The notes under the pieces are model-generated. The model worked only from the letters and a program-made list of their open reading frames with translations, was not told the DNA's origin and did no database searches. A stretch of DNA of 64,000 nucleotides from Merdibacter sp965119685 (GTDB taxonomy: Bacteria; Bacillota_I; Bacilli_A; Erysipelotrichales; Erysipelotrichaceae): NCBI GenBank assembly GCA_965119685.1, contig OZ221971.1, positions 1,178,001 through 1,242,000 on the forward strand, in the 5' to 3' direction. The translations under genes and the position numbers were made by a program. Position 1 is the stretch's first letter; the number at the start of each line of letters is the position of its first letter. Shown piece after piece: positions 1-8,746 of this stretch.

Positions 1-2
1 TG

Positions 3-725
3 AAAGGACTGTTTCACACGTTTTATGAGCTGCATGGAGATCGCTGCTATGGGGATGACCGAGCGATCATCGGCGGCATAGCGATGTTTGAACAGACCCC
101 GGTGACGGTCATCGCCCAAGCCAAGGGCAAGGATTTGCAGGAGAACTTGCAGCGCAACTTCGGGATGCCCAATCCCGAGGGGTATCGCAAGGCGCTGCGC
201 TTAGCCAAGGAGGCGGAGAAGTTCCACCGTCCGATCATCACCTTTGTGGACACCTCCGGCGCTTATCCCGGCAAGGGGGCGGAGGAGCGCGGACAGGCGG
301 AGGCGATCGCCCAATGTCTGTTTATGTTCTCCAATCTGGAAACGCCGATCATCTGCATCGTCCTCTCTGAGGGCGGCAGCGGCGGTGCGCTGGCGCTCAG
401 CGTCGGCGATCGTCTCATCATGCTGGAAAACGCCGTTTACTCGATCCTTTCCCCGGAAGGGTTTGCGAGCATCCTGTGGAAGGATGGCAGCCGTGCGAAG
501 GAAGCGGCCGAGGTGATGAAGCTGACAGCGCGCGATCTTAAGGATAAGCAGATCGTTGACGCTTTGATCAAGGAGCCCTTGGGCGGTGCGCAAAATGATT
601 TGGAGATGGTGTTAGATCAGCTGCGTTCCTATATCCGCACTTCCTTACCACAGCTCACTAAAACGAAGACGCCGGCGCTGTTAAAAAAGCGCTATGAAAA
701 ATATAGAAAGATCGGAGTGATCTGA
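3..725 (+). CDS. accA: Acetyl-CoA carboxylase carboxyltransferase subunit alpha (5'-truncated by window)
   Basis: Transfers the carboxyl group from carboxybiotin to acetyl-CoA to give malonyl-CoA, the first committed step of fatty acid synthesis; it works as an alpha2-beta2 complex with AccD in the cytosol. The frame is open from the left edge, and the residues before the first in-window ATG (position 84) match the family (GDR..GDD.AI.GGIA), so the true start lies outside. Visible signatures are RRNFG-like QRNFGMPNPEGYRKALRL, the DTSGAYPGKGAEERGQ loop, SEGGSGGALAL and SPEGFASILWK. About 240 residues are present, against roughly 320 in E. coli AccA. The stop lies 2 bases before fabH, so accA belongs to the same operon; accB, accC and accD are presumably upstream of the window. 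Confidence 0.96.
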   Translation, partial: KGLFHTFYELHGDRCYGDDRAIIGGIAMFEQTPVTVIAQAKGKDLQENLQRNFGMPNPEGYRKALRLAKEAEKFHRPIITFVDTSGAYPGKGAEERGQAEAIAQCLFMFSNLETPIICIVLSEGGSGGALALSVGDRLIMLENAVYSILSPEGFASILWKDGSRAKEAAEVMKLTARDLKDKQIVDALIKEPLGGAQNDLEMVLDQLRSYIRTSLPQLTKTKTPALLKKRYEKYRKIGVI

Positions 726-727
726 TC

Positions 728-1699
728 ATGGAACAGATACGGTTATGCGGGTGCGGCTATGCCTGCCCGAAGCATCAAATCGACAATTATCAGCTGGAAC
801 AAATCATCGATACCAGCGATGAATGGATCGTCCAGCGCACCGGGATTCACTCCCGCTATGTGGCGGTGGAAGAGACGACCAGCGTGCTGGCGGCGCAGGC
901 GGCGCAAAAAGCGATCACGGACGCCGGTATCGATAAAGGCGAGATCCGCTTGTTGATCGTCGCCACCTTGAGCGGGGATCAGCCGATGCCAAGCACGGCC
1001 TGCCTGGTACAGGAGCGCTTGGGGATGATGGATCAGGCGCTGATGGCGTTTGATCTCAACGCCGCTTGCAGCGGCTTCCTCTATGCCCTGCAATGCGCCT
1101 GTGCCATGCTGGAGCAGGGGGCGTATGCGTTGGTGATCGGTGCGGAGAATCTCTCTAAGATCATCGACTGGAACGATCGCTCTACCTGCATCCTGTTTGG
1201 CGATGGCGCCGGTGCGGCAATCTTGCAGAAAAGTGAAGCGGGGAAGCGGGCATGGCACTTTGCCCAAAGCAAGGGTGATCCCAAGCGTGTGCTCGACATC
1301 CCCGGCAAGACGCTGAGCGCTGTGCCCTGCGTCAACGTTCAGGAGAACTATCGCTATCTGCACATGGATGGCAAGGAGGTCTTTCGCTTTGCCGTGGGAG
1401 CGATGGAGGAAGCCATCCGTCAGGTGCTTGCCCAAAGCCCTTACACGCTGGAGGAGATCGATCTCATCATCCCGCATCAGGCGAACATCCGCATCTTGGC
1501 GAGCGTCGCCCGTCACATGCGCATAGCGATGGATCGCTTTTACGTCAACTTGGACCGCTTTGGCAACACATCGGCGGCCAGCGTGCCGATCGCCCTTGCG
1601 CAGGCAAAGGAAGAGGGGCGCGTACACGAAGGAATGAAGCTGTTGTTAGTAGGCTTTGGCGGGGGCTTGACCTATGCCGCCACCCTGCTGGAGCTGTAA
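728..1699 (+). CDS. fabH: 3-oxoacyl-[acyl-carrier-protein] synthase III (KASIII)
   Basis: Condenses acetyl-CoA (or a branched acyl-CoA) with malonyl-ACP to start fatty acid elongation. At 323 aa it has normal family length. The Cys-His-Asn triad is visible: Cys114 in DLNAACSGF, the His in IIPHQANIRI and the Asn in RFGNTSAAS. The GFGGGLTYAA end is typical. ATG at 728 follows the accA stop directly, and an AG-rich stretch upstream (around 708-722) can act as the ribosome site, so translation is probably coupled to accA. Acyl-primer preference cannot be told from sequence. Confidence 0.97.
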   Translation: MEQIRLCGCGYACPKHQIDNYQLEQIIDTSDEWIVQRTGIHSRYVAVEETTSVLAAQAAQKAITDAGIDKGEIRLLIVATLSGDQPMPSTACLVQERLGMMDQALMAFDLNAACSGFLYALQCACAMLEQGAYALVIGAENLSKIIDWNDRSTCILFGDGAGAAILQKSEAGKRAWHFAQSKGDPKRVLDIPGKTLSAVPCVNVQENYRYLHMDGKEVFRFAVGAMEEAIRQVLAQSPYTLEEIDLIIPHQANIRILASVARHMRIAMDRFYVNLDRFGNTSAASVPIALAQAKEEGRVHEGMKLLLVGFGGGLTYAATLLEL

Positions 1700-1711
1700 G
1701 GAGAGAAGAAT

Positions 1712-2659
1712 ATGTTGTTAAATGAGATGTTTCATGTGAAATACCCTGTGATTCAGGGAGCGATGGCAAATATCGCCACCGCGCAGTTTGCGGCTGCCGT
1801 CAGCAATGCCGGGGGCATCGGCGTCATCGGTACGGGAGCGATGGATGTCGAAACGGCACGTGCGGCGATTCACGAATGCCGTTCATTGACCGATAAGCCT
1901 TTCGGTGTCAATGTCATGATGATGAATCCGCATACGAAAGAGCTGATGGAGATGATCGCCCAGGAGCGTGTCGCATTGGTGACGACAGGCGCCGGCAATC
2001 CGGGCGTCTACATGGGAATGCTCAAGGAGAGCGGGGCAAAGGTGTTCCCGGTCGTTCCCAGCGTGGCGATGGCGATCCGCATGGAGCGCAGCGGCGCCGA
2101 CGGCTTGATCGTCGAGGGCGGCGAGGCCGGCGGACATGTCGGCGAACAGACGACGATGGCATTAGTTCCGCAGGTGGCGGACGCCGTGAAGATTCCGATC
2201 GTGGCAGCCGGAGGCATTGCGGATGGCAGAGGCGTGTGCGCGGCATTTTGTCTGGGCGCGATCGGTGTTCAGGTCGGCACCTGTCTTTTGGTATCGCAGG
2301 AGTGCCCAATTCATGAAAATTATAAGCAGGCGGTCATCAAGGCGAAGGATACCGATACCGTCGTTACCGGACGCAGTCTCAACTCGCCGGTGCGCATCCT
2401 GAAAAATCCGATGAGCCGTCAGTATATCAAGCTGGAAGCACAGGCGGCAAACCGCGAGGAATTGGAAAAGCTGACATTAGGCGGTCTGCGCCGGGCGGTC
2501 TTTGACGGCGATATGAAAAACGGCTCGGTCATGATGGGACAGATTGCCGGTCTCTGCCACGAAGTGCGCCCTTTAGCGGATATTCTGCATGATCTGATCG
2601 CTCAAACACCGCAAATCAGCGCGCGTTTGGCAAAAATGACAGCGGAGTGTGCATGCTGA
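1712..2659 (+). CDS. fabK: Enoyl-[acyl-carrier-protein] reductase II (FabK, FMN-dependent)
   Basis: Reduces trans-2-enoyl-ACP in the last step of each elongation cycle, using FMN and NAD(P)H. The 315-aa protein is a TIM-barrel flavoprotein of the FabK/nitronate monooxygenase superfamily: N-terminal YPVIQGAMANIA, the EGGEAGGHVGE segment with the conserved His, and the phosphate-binding AAGGIADGRG and GVQVGTCLL loops. An AAGGAGAGAAG-type ribosome site precedes ATG 1712. Lying between fabH and fabD in a fab operon with no fabI in view supports FabK rather than a catabolic nitronate monooxygenase. FabK-type reductases are known to be insensitive to triclosan. Confidence 0.93.
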   Translation: MLLNEMFHVKYPVIQGAMANIATAQFAAAVSNAGGIGVIGTGAMDVETARAAIHECRSLTDKPFGVNVMMMNPHTKELMEMIAQERVALVTTGAGNPGVYMGMLKESGAKVFPVVPSVAMAIRMERSGADGLIVEGGEAGGHVGEQTTMALVPQVADAVKIPIVAAGGIADGRGVCAAFCLGAIGVQVGTCLLVSQECPIHENYKQAVIKAKDTDTVVTGRSLNSPVRILKNPMSRQYIKLEAQAANREELEKLTLGGLRRAVFDGDMKNGSVMMGQIAGLCHEVRPLADILHDLIAQTPQISARLAKMTAECAC

Positions 2660-3735
2660 AGGAGGTTGCTTTCGGCAAGCGCGTGCTGCCGCTTCCCATC
2701 ATCCAAGGCGGGATGGGCGTCGGCGTATCGCTTTCCAATTTAGCCGGACATGTGATGAAAGAGGGGGCGATGGGGGTCATCAGCGCCGCTCATCCCGGGT
2801 ATCGCCGCCAAGATTTCCGCAAGGACAGCGTGCGGGCAAACTGTGAGGCGATCAAAGAGGAATGTGAACGGGCTCGCCGCATCAGCGAGGGAAACGGTCT
2901 GCTAGGGGTCAACATCATGGTGGCCTCCACCGACTATGACGCCTATGTGAGAGCGGCGATCGAAGCCAAGGCAGATGCGATCATCAGCGGGGCGGGACTG
3001 CCGCTGCATCTGCCAAACATAGCGAAAGACAGCGATGTGCTGTTAGCGCCGATCGTCTCCTCCGCCCGTGCGGCAAGTCTCATCTTACGCACATGGGAGC
3101 GACATTATGAGCGCTATCCCGACTTCATCGTCATCGAGGGCAGCGAAGCCGGCGGCCATCTGGGTTTTTCCAAGCAGGAGCTGCAGCAGGGAACCTGTCA
3201 GCCGCTCACACAGATCGTCGCAGAGGTCAAAGCGCTGGTAAGCACGTATGAAAAGCGCTGTCACAGAGCGATTCCCCTCTTTGCGGCCGGCGGCGTCTAT
3301 GACGGCGAAGACATCGCCAAACTGATACGATTTGGCGCTGACGGCGTTCAGATGGCAACCCGTTTCATCGCCACCTATGAATGTGATGCAAACGATTCCT
3401 TTAAACAGGCGGTCATTCAATGCCGAAAGGAAGATATCCGCTTGATTAAAAGTCCGGCGGGATTGGTCGGCAGAGCGTTAAACAACCGCTTTATTCAGCG
3501 GGTAGAGGGACAGACGGTCTGTATGCGCAATTGCCTGCGCTGCATGAAGCCCTGCAATCCCGCACATACCCCTTACTGTATCAGCGAAGCGCTGATCACA
3601 TCGGTGAGCGGCGATGCACAGGAGGGCGTCGTCTTCATCGGCGCGAACGCATGGCGCGTCGATCGCATGCTGCATGTATCAGAGCTGTTATCACAGCTAA
3701 AGCAGGAGGCGAACGCCTCCCTAAAGGAGAACTGA
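2653..3735 (+). CDS. FabK/nitronate monooxygenase-family flavoprotein (second copy)
   Basis: A second FMN TIM-barrel protein of the nitronate monooxygenase (PF03060-type) superfamily, about 360 aa. Shared features are PIIQGGMGVGVS near the start, IEGSEAGGHLGFSK and AAGGVYDGEDIAKL/GADGVQMATRF. Unlike the preceding FabK it has a long C-terminal region with a cysteine cluster (CMRNCLRCMKPCNP..PYC), as in many clostridial NMO-like proteins. I place the start at ATG 2653, not the GTG at 2647: GGAG at 2644-2647 has the right spacing and the ATG overlaps the fabK stop (ATGCTGA), which implies translational coupling. It might be an alternative enoyl-ACP reductase or a nitronate or quinone-type oxidase; sequence alone does not decide. 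Confidence 0.85.
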   Translation: MLKEVAFGKRVLPLPIIQGGMGVGVSLSNLAGHVMKEGAMGVISAAHPGYRRQDFRKDSVRANCEAIKEECERARRISEGNGLLGVNIMVASTDYDAYVRAAIEAKADAIISGAGLPLHLPNIAKDSDVLLAPIVSSARAASLILRTWERHYERYPDFIVIEGSEAGGHLGFSKQELQQGTCQPLTQIVAEVKALVSTYEKRCHRAIPLFAAGGVYDGEDIAKLIRFGADGVQMATRFIATYECDANDSFKQAVIQCRKEDIRLIKSPAGLVGRALNNRFIQRVEGQTVCMRNCLRCMKPCNPAHTPYCISEALITSVSGDAQEGVVFIGANAWRVDRMLHVSELLSQLKQEANASLKEN

Positions 3736-3736
3736 G

Positions 3737-4666
3737 ATGAAAATAGGATTTTTGTTTGCCGGACAGGGTGCGCAGCATCCCGGCATGGGCAAGGATTTTT
3801 ATGAGCGATACGCCTGCGCGCGCAGTGTCTATGACAGCGCAGCGATCGGCTTTGATGTAAAAGAGATGTGCTTTGCGGGCACACAGGAGGAGCTCAACGA
3901 TACCGCCGTTGCTCAGCCCTGCATTTTGACGACATCCTCGGCAATCGTCGCCGTGCTGAAAGAACACGGCATTCAAGCGGAGGCAGCGGCGGGGCTCAGC
4001 CTCGGCGAGTATTCGGCGCTTGCCTATGCGGGTGTGTTTTCCCCGGCACAGGGAGCTGAAATCGTCGCCAAGCGCGGCAAGATTATGGCGCAGGCATTGC
4101 CAAATGGCACCAGCGGCATGGCGGCGGTGCTGGGCATGGAGGAGGACGTCATCTTAGAGGTCTGCCGAAAGGTTTCCTCGATCGGCGTCTGCGAGATCGC
4201 CAATTATAACTGCCCGGGGCAGATCGTCATCAGCGGAGCGAAAGAGGCAGTCGAAGCCGCTTCAAAGATGCTTAAGGAGCGCGGCGCACGGCGGGTCATC
4301 CCATTGGCCGTCAGCGGTGCTTTCCACACCTCACTGTTAAAGGAAGCGGCAAACGAACTGAAGCAGGTGTTAGACACCTATGCGTTTGCACCGGCGCAGA
4401 TACCGGTGATCGCCAACGTGAGCGGCAAGGAGGAAGATCGCGACATCAAAGAAGTGCTCAAGGAGCAGATCTGTCACAGCGTGCATTTTACCCAGAGCAT
4501 TGAGACGATGATCGCTATGGGCATCGATACCTTTATCGAGATCGGTCCGGGACATTCCCTCACTTCCTTTGTGCGCAAGACATCCCGTGCGGTGCGCGCA
4601 TACAGTATCGATACGATCGCAGATTTGGAAAAGGTGTTACAGGAGGTCAAAGAGCATGGAAACTAA
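3737..4666 (+). CDS. fabD: Malonyl-CoA:ACP transacylase
   Basis: Moves malonyl groups from CoA to acyl carrier protein. The 309-aa protein shows the family layout: FLFAGQGAQHPGMGKD at the N-terminus, the nucleophile Ser88 in GLSLGEYSAL, and the catalytic His in SGAFHTSLL. GPGHSLTSF is near the end. The start is 1 base after the preceding stop (AAGGAGAACTGAGATG), using the AAGGAG as ribosome site. Its 3' end overlaps fabG by 11 bases. Confidence 0.97.
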   Translation: MKIGFLFAGQGAQHPGMGKDFYERYACARSVYDSAAIGFDVKEMCFAGTQEELNDTAVAQPCILTTSSAIVAVLKEHGIQAEAAAGLSLGEYSALAYAGVFSPAQGAEIVAKRGKIMAQALPNGTSGMAAVLGMEEDVILEVCRKVSSIGVCEIANYNCPGQIVISGAKEAVEAASKMLKERGARRVIPLAVSGAFHTSLLKEAANELKQVLDTYAFAPAQIPVIANVSGKEEDRDIKEVLKEQICHSVHFTQSIETMIAMGIDTFIEIGPGHSLTSFVRKTSRAVRAYSIDTIADLEKVLQEVKEHGN

Positions 4667-5393
4667 AACAGCGTTAGTCACCGGCGCCGGACGGGGCATC
4701 GGCCGAGGCATCGCCGTGGCGCTTGCCAAGGAGGGCTATCAGATTGCCGTCAACTACAACGGAAGTGAAGCGGCGGCAAAGGAAACTGCCGCACTTTGTG
4801 AAGCACAGGGCGTAAAGGCGCGTCTTTATCGCTGCGATGTTTCCGACTTTGCGGCGGTGGAGGAGATGATGAAAGCAATCGCTGAAGAGATGGGCAGTCT
4901 TGATGTGCTTGTCAACAACTCCGGCATCACCGAGGACGGCTTGCTGCTGCGCATGAAGGAAGAGGCGTTTGACCGTGTGATCGCCGTCAACCTGAAAGGC
5001 GCGTTTAACTGCATCCGGCATGCCGCCCGCATCATGATGAAGCAGCGTCACGGTTCGATCATCAACATGTCGAGCGTCGTGGGAATCTACGGCAATATCG
5101 GACAGATGAATTATGCCGCCAGCAAGGCCGGCATCATCGGCTTGACAAAGTCAGCCGCCAAGGAACTCGCCTCCCGCGGCATCCGTGTCAATGCAATCGC
5201 TCCGGGCTTTGTGGAGACGGAGATGACACAGGCGCTCAGCGAGGAAGCGCGCAAGAGCGCCATGAGCGTGATTGCGCTCAAACGCTTTGCCAGCGTGGAG
5301 GACATCGCTAATCTGGCAGTCTTCTTAGCATCAGAGAAAAGTAGCTATATCACCGCTCAGACGATACAGGTCGACGGCGGCATGGCGATGTAG
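4656..5393 (+). CDS. fabG: 3-oxoacyl-[acyl-carrier-protein] reductase
   Basis: NADPH-dependent short-chain dehydrogenase that reduces beta-ketoacyl-ACP. With the start at ATG 4656 it is 245 aa, the usual FabG length. The Rossmann motif GAGRGIGRG (residues 10-18), NNSG (87-90) and the Ser139/140-Tyr153-Lys157 catalytic set are present. The longer in-frame extension to 4569 is unlikely, because AGGAGG at 4641-4646 lies 9 bases before 4656 and the extension has no homology-like pattern. The gene overlaps the fabD end, which suggests coupled translation. Confidence 0.97.
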   Translation: METKTALVTGAGRGIGRGIAVALAKEGYQIAVNYNGSEAAAKETAALCEAQGVKARLYRCDVSDFAAVEEMMKAIAEEMGSLDVLVNNSGITEDGLLLRMKEEAFDRVIAVNLKGAFNCIRHAARIMMKQRHGSIINMSSVVGIYGNIGQMNYAASKAGIIGLTKSAAKELASRGIRVNAIAPGFVETEMTQALSEEARKSAMSVIALKRFASVEDIANLAVFLASEKSSYITAQTIQVDGGMAM

Positions 5394-5404
5394 GAGGTAG
5401 AAGT

Positions 5405-6643
5405 ATGACACGTAGAGTTGTGATCACCGGCATGGGCGCCGTATCACCGATCGGCAACACGGCACAGGAGCTGTGGCAAGGAATCAAGCAGCAGCGCTGC
5501 GGCATTGATGCGATCACCCACTTTGATACGAGCGACTATAAGGTGAAATTGGCCGGCGAGGTCAAGAATCTCGATATGGAACAGTATTTCAGCAAGCGCG
5601 ACTTGAAGTTCAATGACCGCTTTACCCAGTTTGCCCGCATTGCCGCCAAGCAGGCGATGGCAGACAGCGGGCTGGATACAGCTAAGGAAGACATGGATCG
5701 CTTCGGCGTTATCATCGGCTCGGGCATCGGCGGCATCGCGACGATCGAACAGGCGCAGCAAAATTTAGAGAGCCGCGGGGCGTCGCGGGTTTCCCCTTTC
5801 TTCATCCCGATGACCTTGGCGAACCTCGCAGCCGGTACGGTGGCGATCGATATGGGAGCCAAGGGGCACTGTTCCTGTGTCGTCACCGCCTGTGCCGCAG
5901 CCGCTAATGCGATCGGTGAGGCTTTTCACAAGATTCGCGGCGGGCATGAGGACATCATGTTAGCCGGAGGCAGCGAAGCGGCGATCACGCCGTTAGCCAT
6001 TGCCGGTTTCATGTCGATGCGCGCATTGTATGAAGGCGACGACAAGGAACGTGCCAGCATCCCTTTTGACAAGGAGCGCAAGGGCTTTGTCATGGGTGAG
6101 GGAGCAGGCGTGCTCGTGTTGGAGGAATATACGCATGCGAAGCAAAGAGGCGCGCACATCTACGGAGAGATCGTCGGCTATGGCGCTACCTGTGACGCTT
6201 ATCACATCACCGCTCCATCGCCGCAGGGAGAAGGCGGCGCAAAGGCGATGATACAGGCGCTGAATGACGCCGGCATCAAACGCGAGGACATCGATTATAT
6301 CAACGCGCACGGCACCAGCACGCCGTTAAACGATCGAATTGAGACGGCGGCGGTCAAGCTGGCTTTCGGCGATCATGCGCAAAAGCTTGCGATCTCCTCC
6401 ACCAAGTCCAACACCGGGCATCTGCTGGGCGCCAGCGGCGCCATCGAGGCGATCATCACGATCATGGCGCTGCAGGAGGGCTATGTGCCGCCGACCATCC
6501 ATTATCAGAAGGCGGATGAGGAATGTGATCTGGACATCGTCGCCAATCAGGGAAGAAACGCTTCTTTGCGCTACGCTATGAGCAACTCGCTGGGCTTTGG
6601 CGGGCATAACGCTTCTTTGATCTTTGCGAAAGGAGAGGAATAA
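5405..6643 (+). CDS. fabF: 3-oxoacyl-[acyl-carrier-protein] synthase II (KASII)
   Basis: Elongating condensing enzyme that adds two carbons from malonyl-ACP. It is 412 aa. The Cys-His-His triad is visible: Cys163 in VVTACAAAAN, the His in NAHGTSTPLND and the His in KSNTGHLLGASG. The C-terminal NSLGFGGHNAS is typical. TAGGAGGTAGAAGT precedes ATG 5405, and fabZ starts 2 bases after the stop. No FabB-like second enzyme is in view. Confidence 0.97.
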   Translation: MTRRVVITGMGAVSPIGNTAQELWQGIKQQRCGIDAITHFDTSDYKVKLAGEVKNLDMEQYFSKRDLKFNDRFTQFARIAAKQAMADSGLDTAKEDMDRFGVIIGSGIGGIATIEQAQQNLESRGASRVSPFFIPMTLANLAAGTVAIDMGAKGHCSCVVTACAAAANAIGEAFHKIRGGHEDIMLAGGSEAAITPLAIAGFMSMRALYEGDDKERASIPFDKERKGFVMGEGAGVLVLEEYTHAKQRGAHIYGEIVGYGATCDAYHITAPSPQGEGGAKAMIQALNDAGIKREDIDYINAHGTSTPLNDRIETAAVKLAFGDHAQKLAISSTKSNTGHLLGASGAIEAIITIMALQEGYVPPTIHYQKADEECDLDIVANQGRNASLRYAMSNSLGFGGHNASLIFAKGEE

Positions 6644-6645
6644 GC

Positions 6646-7086
6646 ATGGTCTATAATTCCAATGAGATTCAGCAGATCATTCCGCATCGCTATCCGTTTC
6701 TGTTAGTCGATGCGATCGAATCCATCAGTGAGGATGGCACTACCATCATCGGACGCAAGTGTGTCAGCGCCAACGAGATGCACTTCCTCGGCCATTTCCC
6801 GCAAAAGCATCTGATGCCGGGTGTGCTCATCGTCGAAGCGCTGGCGCAGACAGGCTGTGTCCTGTTGTTGTCAAAAGCGGAGAATCAAGGAAAGCTTGCC
6901 GTCTTTGCGGGTATTAACAAGATGCGCTTTCGCACTCCGGTCAGTCCGGGAGATGTGCTGCGCTTAGAGGTGACTTTCAAAATGCAGCGCGCCGGTATTT
7001 ACTTTGCGGATGTCTGCGCAACGGTAGAAGGAGAGGTCGCCGCGCGCGGAGAGATCATGTGCGCGCTGACGGATACACAGGGATAG
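6646..7086 (+). CDS. fabZ: 3-hydroxyacyl-[acyl-carrier-protein] dehydratase
   Basis: Removes water from 3-hydroxyacyl-ACP to give the enoyl-ACP reduced by FabK. It is a 146-aa hot-dog fold protein. IIPHRYPFLLVD, the catalytic His in FLGHFPQ, and MPGVLIVEALAQ with the catalytic Glu match the family. A GAAAGGAGAGGAATAAGC stretch before ATG 6646 supplies the ribosome site. Together with fabH, fabD, fabG, fabF and fabK it completes the elongation cycle, except for the carrier protein ACP, which is not in this window. Confidence 0.97.
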   Translation: MVYNSNEIQQIIPHRYPFLLVDAIESISEDGTTIIGRKCVSANEMHFLGHFPQKHLMPGVLIVEALAQTGCVLLLSKAENQGKLAVFAGINKMRFRTPVSPGDVLRLEVTFKMQRAGIYFADVCATVEGEVAARGEIMCALTDTQG

Positions 7087-7104
7087 AGAGGAACAGGTGA
7101 GGGA

Positions 7105-7788
7105 ATGACACCATTTCAGATCGCGCGGGTGGCGCATTTGCTGCCGGGGGCGTGGGTGCGCTCGCGGCGCTGTGACAATGAGGCATGGGAGGATAACTAT
7201 GCGATATTGCAGCGCTATGCCGCAAAAGCCGTCAAGGCGCTGGGCTTTACGCTGATGAGCGAGGGGAGCGAACGGCTGCCAAAACAGGGAGCGATCCTGT
7301 TTGTTTCCAATCATCAGGGGACGTTAGATCCGGCGCCCTTGGTGGCAAGCTGCCCGCTTCCCTTTGGATTCATCTCCAAAAAGGAGAATGAGTCGATCCC
7401 GCTGTTGGGGCGCTGGGCGCAGCTGATCGGGACGATTCACTTCGATCGGGAGAGCCGTGAGGGCAACGTGCACATGCTGCGGGAGAGCGCCCGCCGTTTG
7501 AAGCAGGGGAAGCGTCTGCTGATCTTTCCGGAGGGAACGCGCTCCAAGGGCGATGAGATGAACGAATTTAAGATGGGATCACTGCAGCCGGCATATATGG
7601 CAAAGGCAGCGATCGTCCCTGTCACCTTGCAGCACTGCTACGCCCTCGATGAAAAAAAGGCGCATGTGCGCACGCTGAAGGTCATCTATGGACGAGCGAT
7701 CCCTTATGAGGAATACCGTCAGCTGAAACAGGAGGAGCTGCTGGAGCGGCTGCACGAGGAGATCCAGCGCAATGTCTATGTGGGATAA
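7105..7788 (+). CDS. plsC: 1-acyl-sn-glycerol-3-phosphate acyltransferase (PlsC family)
   Basis: Acylates lysophosphatidic acid to phosphatidic acid at the membrane, using products of the fab genes just upstream. In 227 aa the four acyltransferase blocks are visible: the H-x4-D motif in SNHQGTLDP, the block with LLGRWAQLIGTIHFDR, FPEGTRSKGD and the late proline block with IVPVTL. The hydrophobic N-terminal anchor is weak. The gene begins 18 bases after fabZ and overlaps the next gene by 17 bases, so it is part of the lipid operon. Confidence 0.92.
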   Translation: MTPFQIARVAHLLPGAWVRSRRCDNEAWEDNYAILQRYAAKAVKALGFTLMSEGSERLPKQGAILFVSNHQGTLDPAPLVASCPLPFGFISKKENESIPLLGRWAQLIGTIHFDRESREGNVHMLRESARRLKQGKRLLIFPEGTRSKGDEMNEFKMGSLQPAYMAKAAIVPVTLQHCYALDEKKAHVRTLKVIYGRAIPYEEYRQLKQEELLERLHEEIQRNVYVG

Positions 7789-8410
7789 GCGCTTGAGCAG
7801 GGAAGAGTGGGCCAATGTATGGACGCATGGCGTCATGGCGCTGCTCTTTTCTGTGTGGATGTTGTTTTGCATCGCAGAGGCATGGCGAAAGGATACGCTG
7901 TATGGCTTTGGTATTTTAGTGTTCTTTCTGTGTATGATTACGATGTTTTTGGCTTCTGCGCTGTATCATCTGATGACGCCGGGAACACGGGCAAAGCGGG
8001 TGCTGCATGTGTGGGATCACATCTGCATCTATCTGGCGATCGCCGGCAGCTATACGCCCGCGGTGCTTTGCGTGATGGAGGGGGCTTCGCGCGTAGGGCT
8101 GCTTGCCTTTCAGTGGGGCATGGTGGTGATCGGCATCTGTTATAAGTGCTTTGCCAAGCAGAAAAACTCGCGGCTTTCATTGCTCTTGTATCTGTGCATG
8201 GGATGGAGCGTCGTAGTGCTGCTGCCGCAGCTGCTGCAAAGAGTGTCTTTGCACTTTTTGCTGTTAGTGGCTGCCGGGGGCGTCGCGTACAGCGTCGGTG
8301 CGCTGATTTATGCGAAGAAGCCGTTTGCGTATGCGCATGTCGTATGGCATGTGTTTGTGGCGCTGGCGGCGGTGTTGCAGGGGATTGCCTTTGTATACTG
8401 CTTACTGTGA
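7772..8410 (+). CDS. Hemolysin III / YqfA-type seven-helix membrane protein
   Basis: A 212-aa polytopic membrane protein of the HlyIII (PAQR-like) family. About seven hydrophobic helices are seen, with the family residues in EEWANVWTHG (Glu, Asn, His), LASALYHL (Ser, His), the central WDHICIYLAIAGSYTP and the C-terminal HVVWHVFV with two His, a likely metal site. Bacterial members were named for haemolysis when expressed in E. coli; the true substrate is unknown and a role in membrane lipid homeostasis is an inference from its place at the end of a lipid operon. ATG 7772 lies inside plsC with a GAGGAG site at 7756-7761. Confidence 0.88.
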   Translation: MSMWDKRLSREEWANVWTHGVMALLFSVWMLFCIAEAWRKDTLYGFGILVFFLCMITMFLASALYHLMTPGTRAKRVLHVWDHICIYLAIAGSYTPAVLCVMEGASRVGLLAFQWGMVVIGICYKCFAKQKNSRLSLLLYLCMGWSVVVLLPQLLQRVSLHFLLLVAAGGVAYSVGALIYAKKPFAYAHVVWHVFVALAAVLQGIAFVYCLL

Positions 8411-8449
8411 AAGCTGCGGTTTTCAAACGGCCAAAAGGAGATGCGGGGT

Positions 8450-8480
8450 TTGCGGATGGCAAGTTTCCGCAATTCTTTGC
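8450..8480 (+). terminator. Possible terminator after the lipid operon
   Basis: A 7-bp inverted repeat (TTGCGGA at 8450-8456 and TCCGCAA at 8466-8472) with a 9-base loop is followed by a short T-rich stretch. It lies between the hlyIII stop and the tRNA promoter, where an operon end is expected. The T-run is poor, so efficiency is uncertain. Confidence 0.45.
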
Positions 8481-8506
8481 ATACTCAGTATTTTTTCAAA
8501 AAACTA

Positions 8507-8535
8507 TTGACATTCGGAACGGTTTTCTATAAAAT
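8507..8535 (+). promoter_or_regulatory. Sigma-A-type promoter for tRNA-Gln
   Basis: A perfect -35 TTGACA (8507-8512) is separated by 17 bases from TAAAAT (8530-8535), and the tRNA begins 22 bases after the -10 box. The near-consensus quality fits a strongly expressed stable RNA. Confidence 0.85.
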
Positions 8536-8556
8536 AATAAACGTTCCGTTAATCAT

Positions 8557-8632
8557 TGGGGTATAGCCAAGCGGTAAGGCACCAGACTCTGAATCTGGCA
8601 TTTCCTTGGTTCGAATCCAAGTACCCCAGCCA
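8557..8632 (+). tRNA. tRNA-Gln (anticodon CUG)
   Basis: A cloverleaf can be folded by eye: acceptor TGGGGTA pairs with TACCCCA, the anticodon stem CCAGA/TCTGG carries the loop CTCTGAA with anticodon CTG (reads CAG), and the T arm contains GGTTCGAATCC. The CCA end is encoded (8630-8632). The usual Gln wobble anticodon UUG must be supplied by another gene outside the window. Confidence 0.95.
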
Positions 8633-8746
8633 ATGAAAACAACAAACCAACGCGTTTGTGAGATATACGATAGCGATATTGCCGATTTCCCGCAATATCA
8701 TTTTTTTATAAGATCGAAACCCGCAGATACAGCAAGGAGGCCAGCC

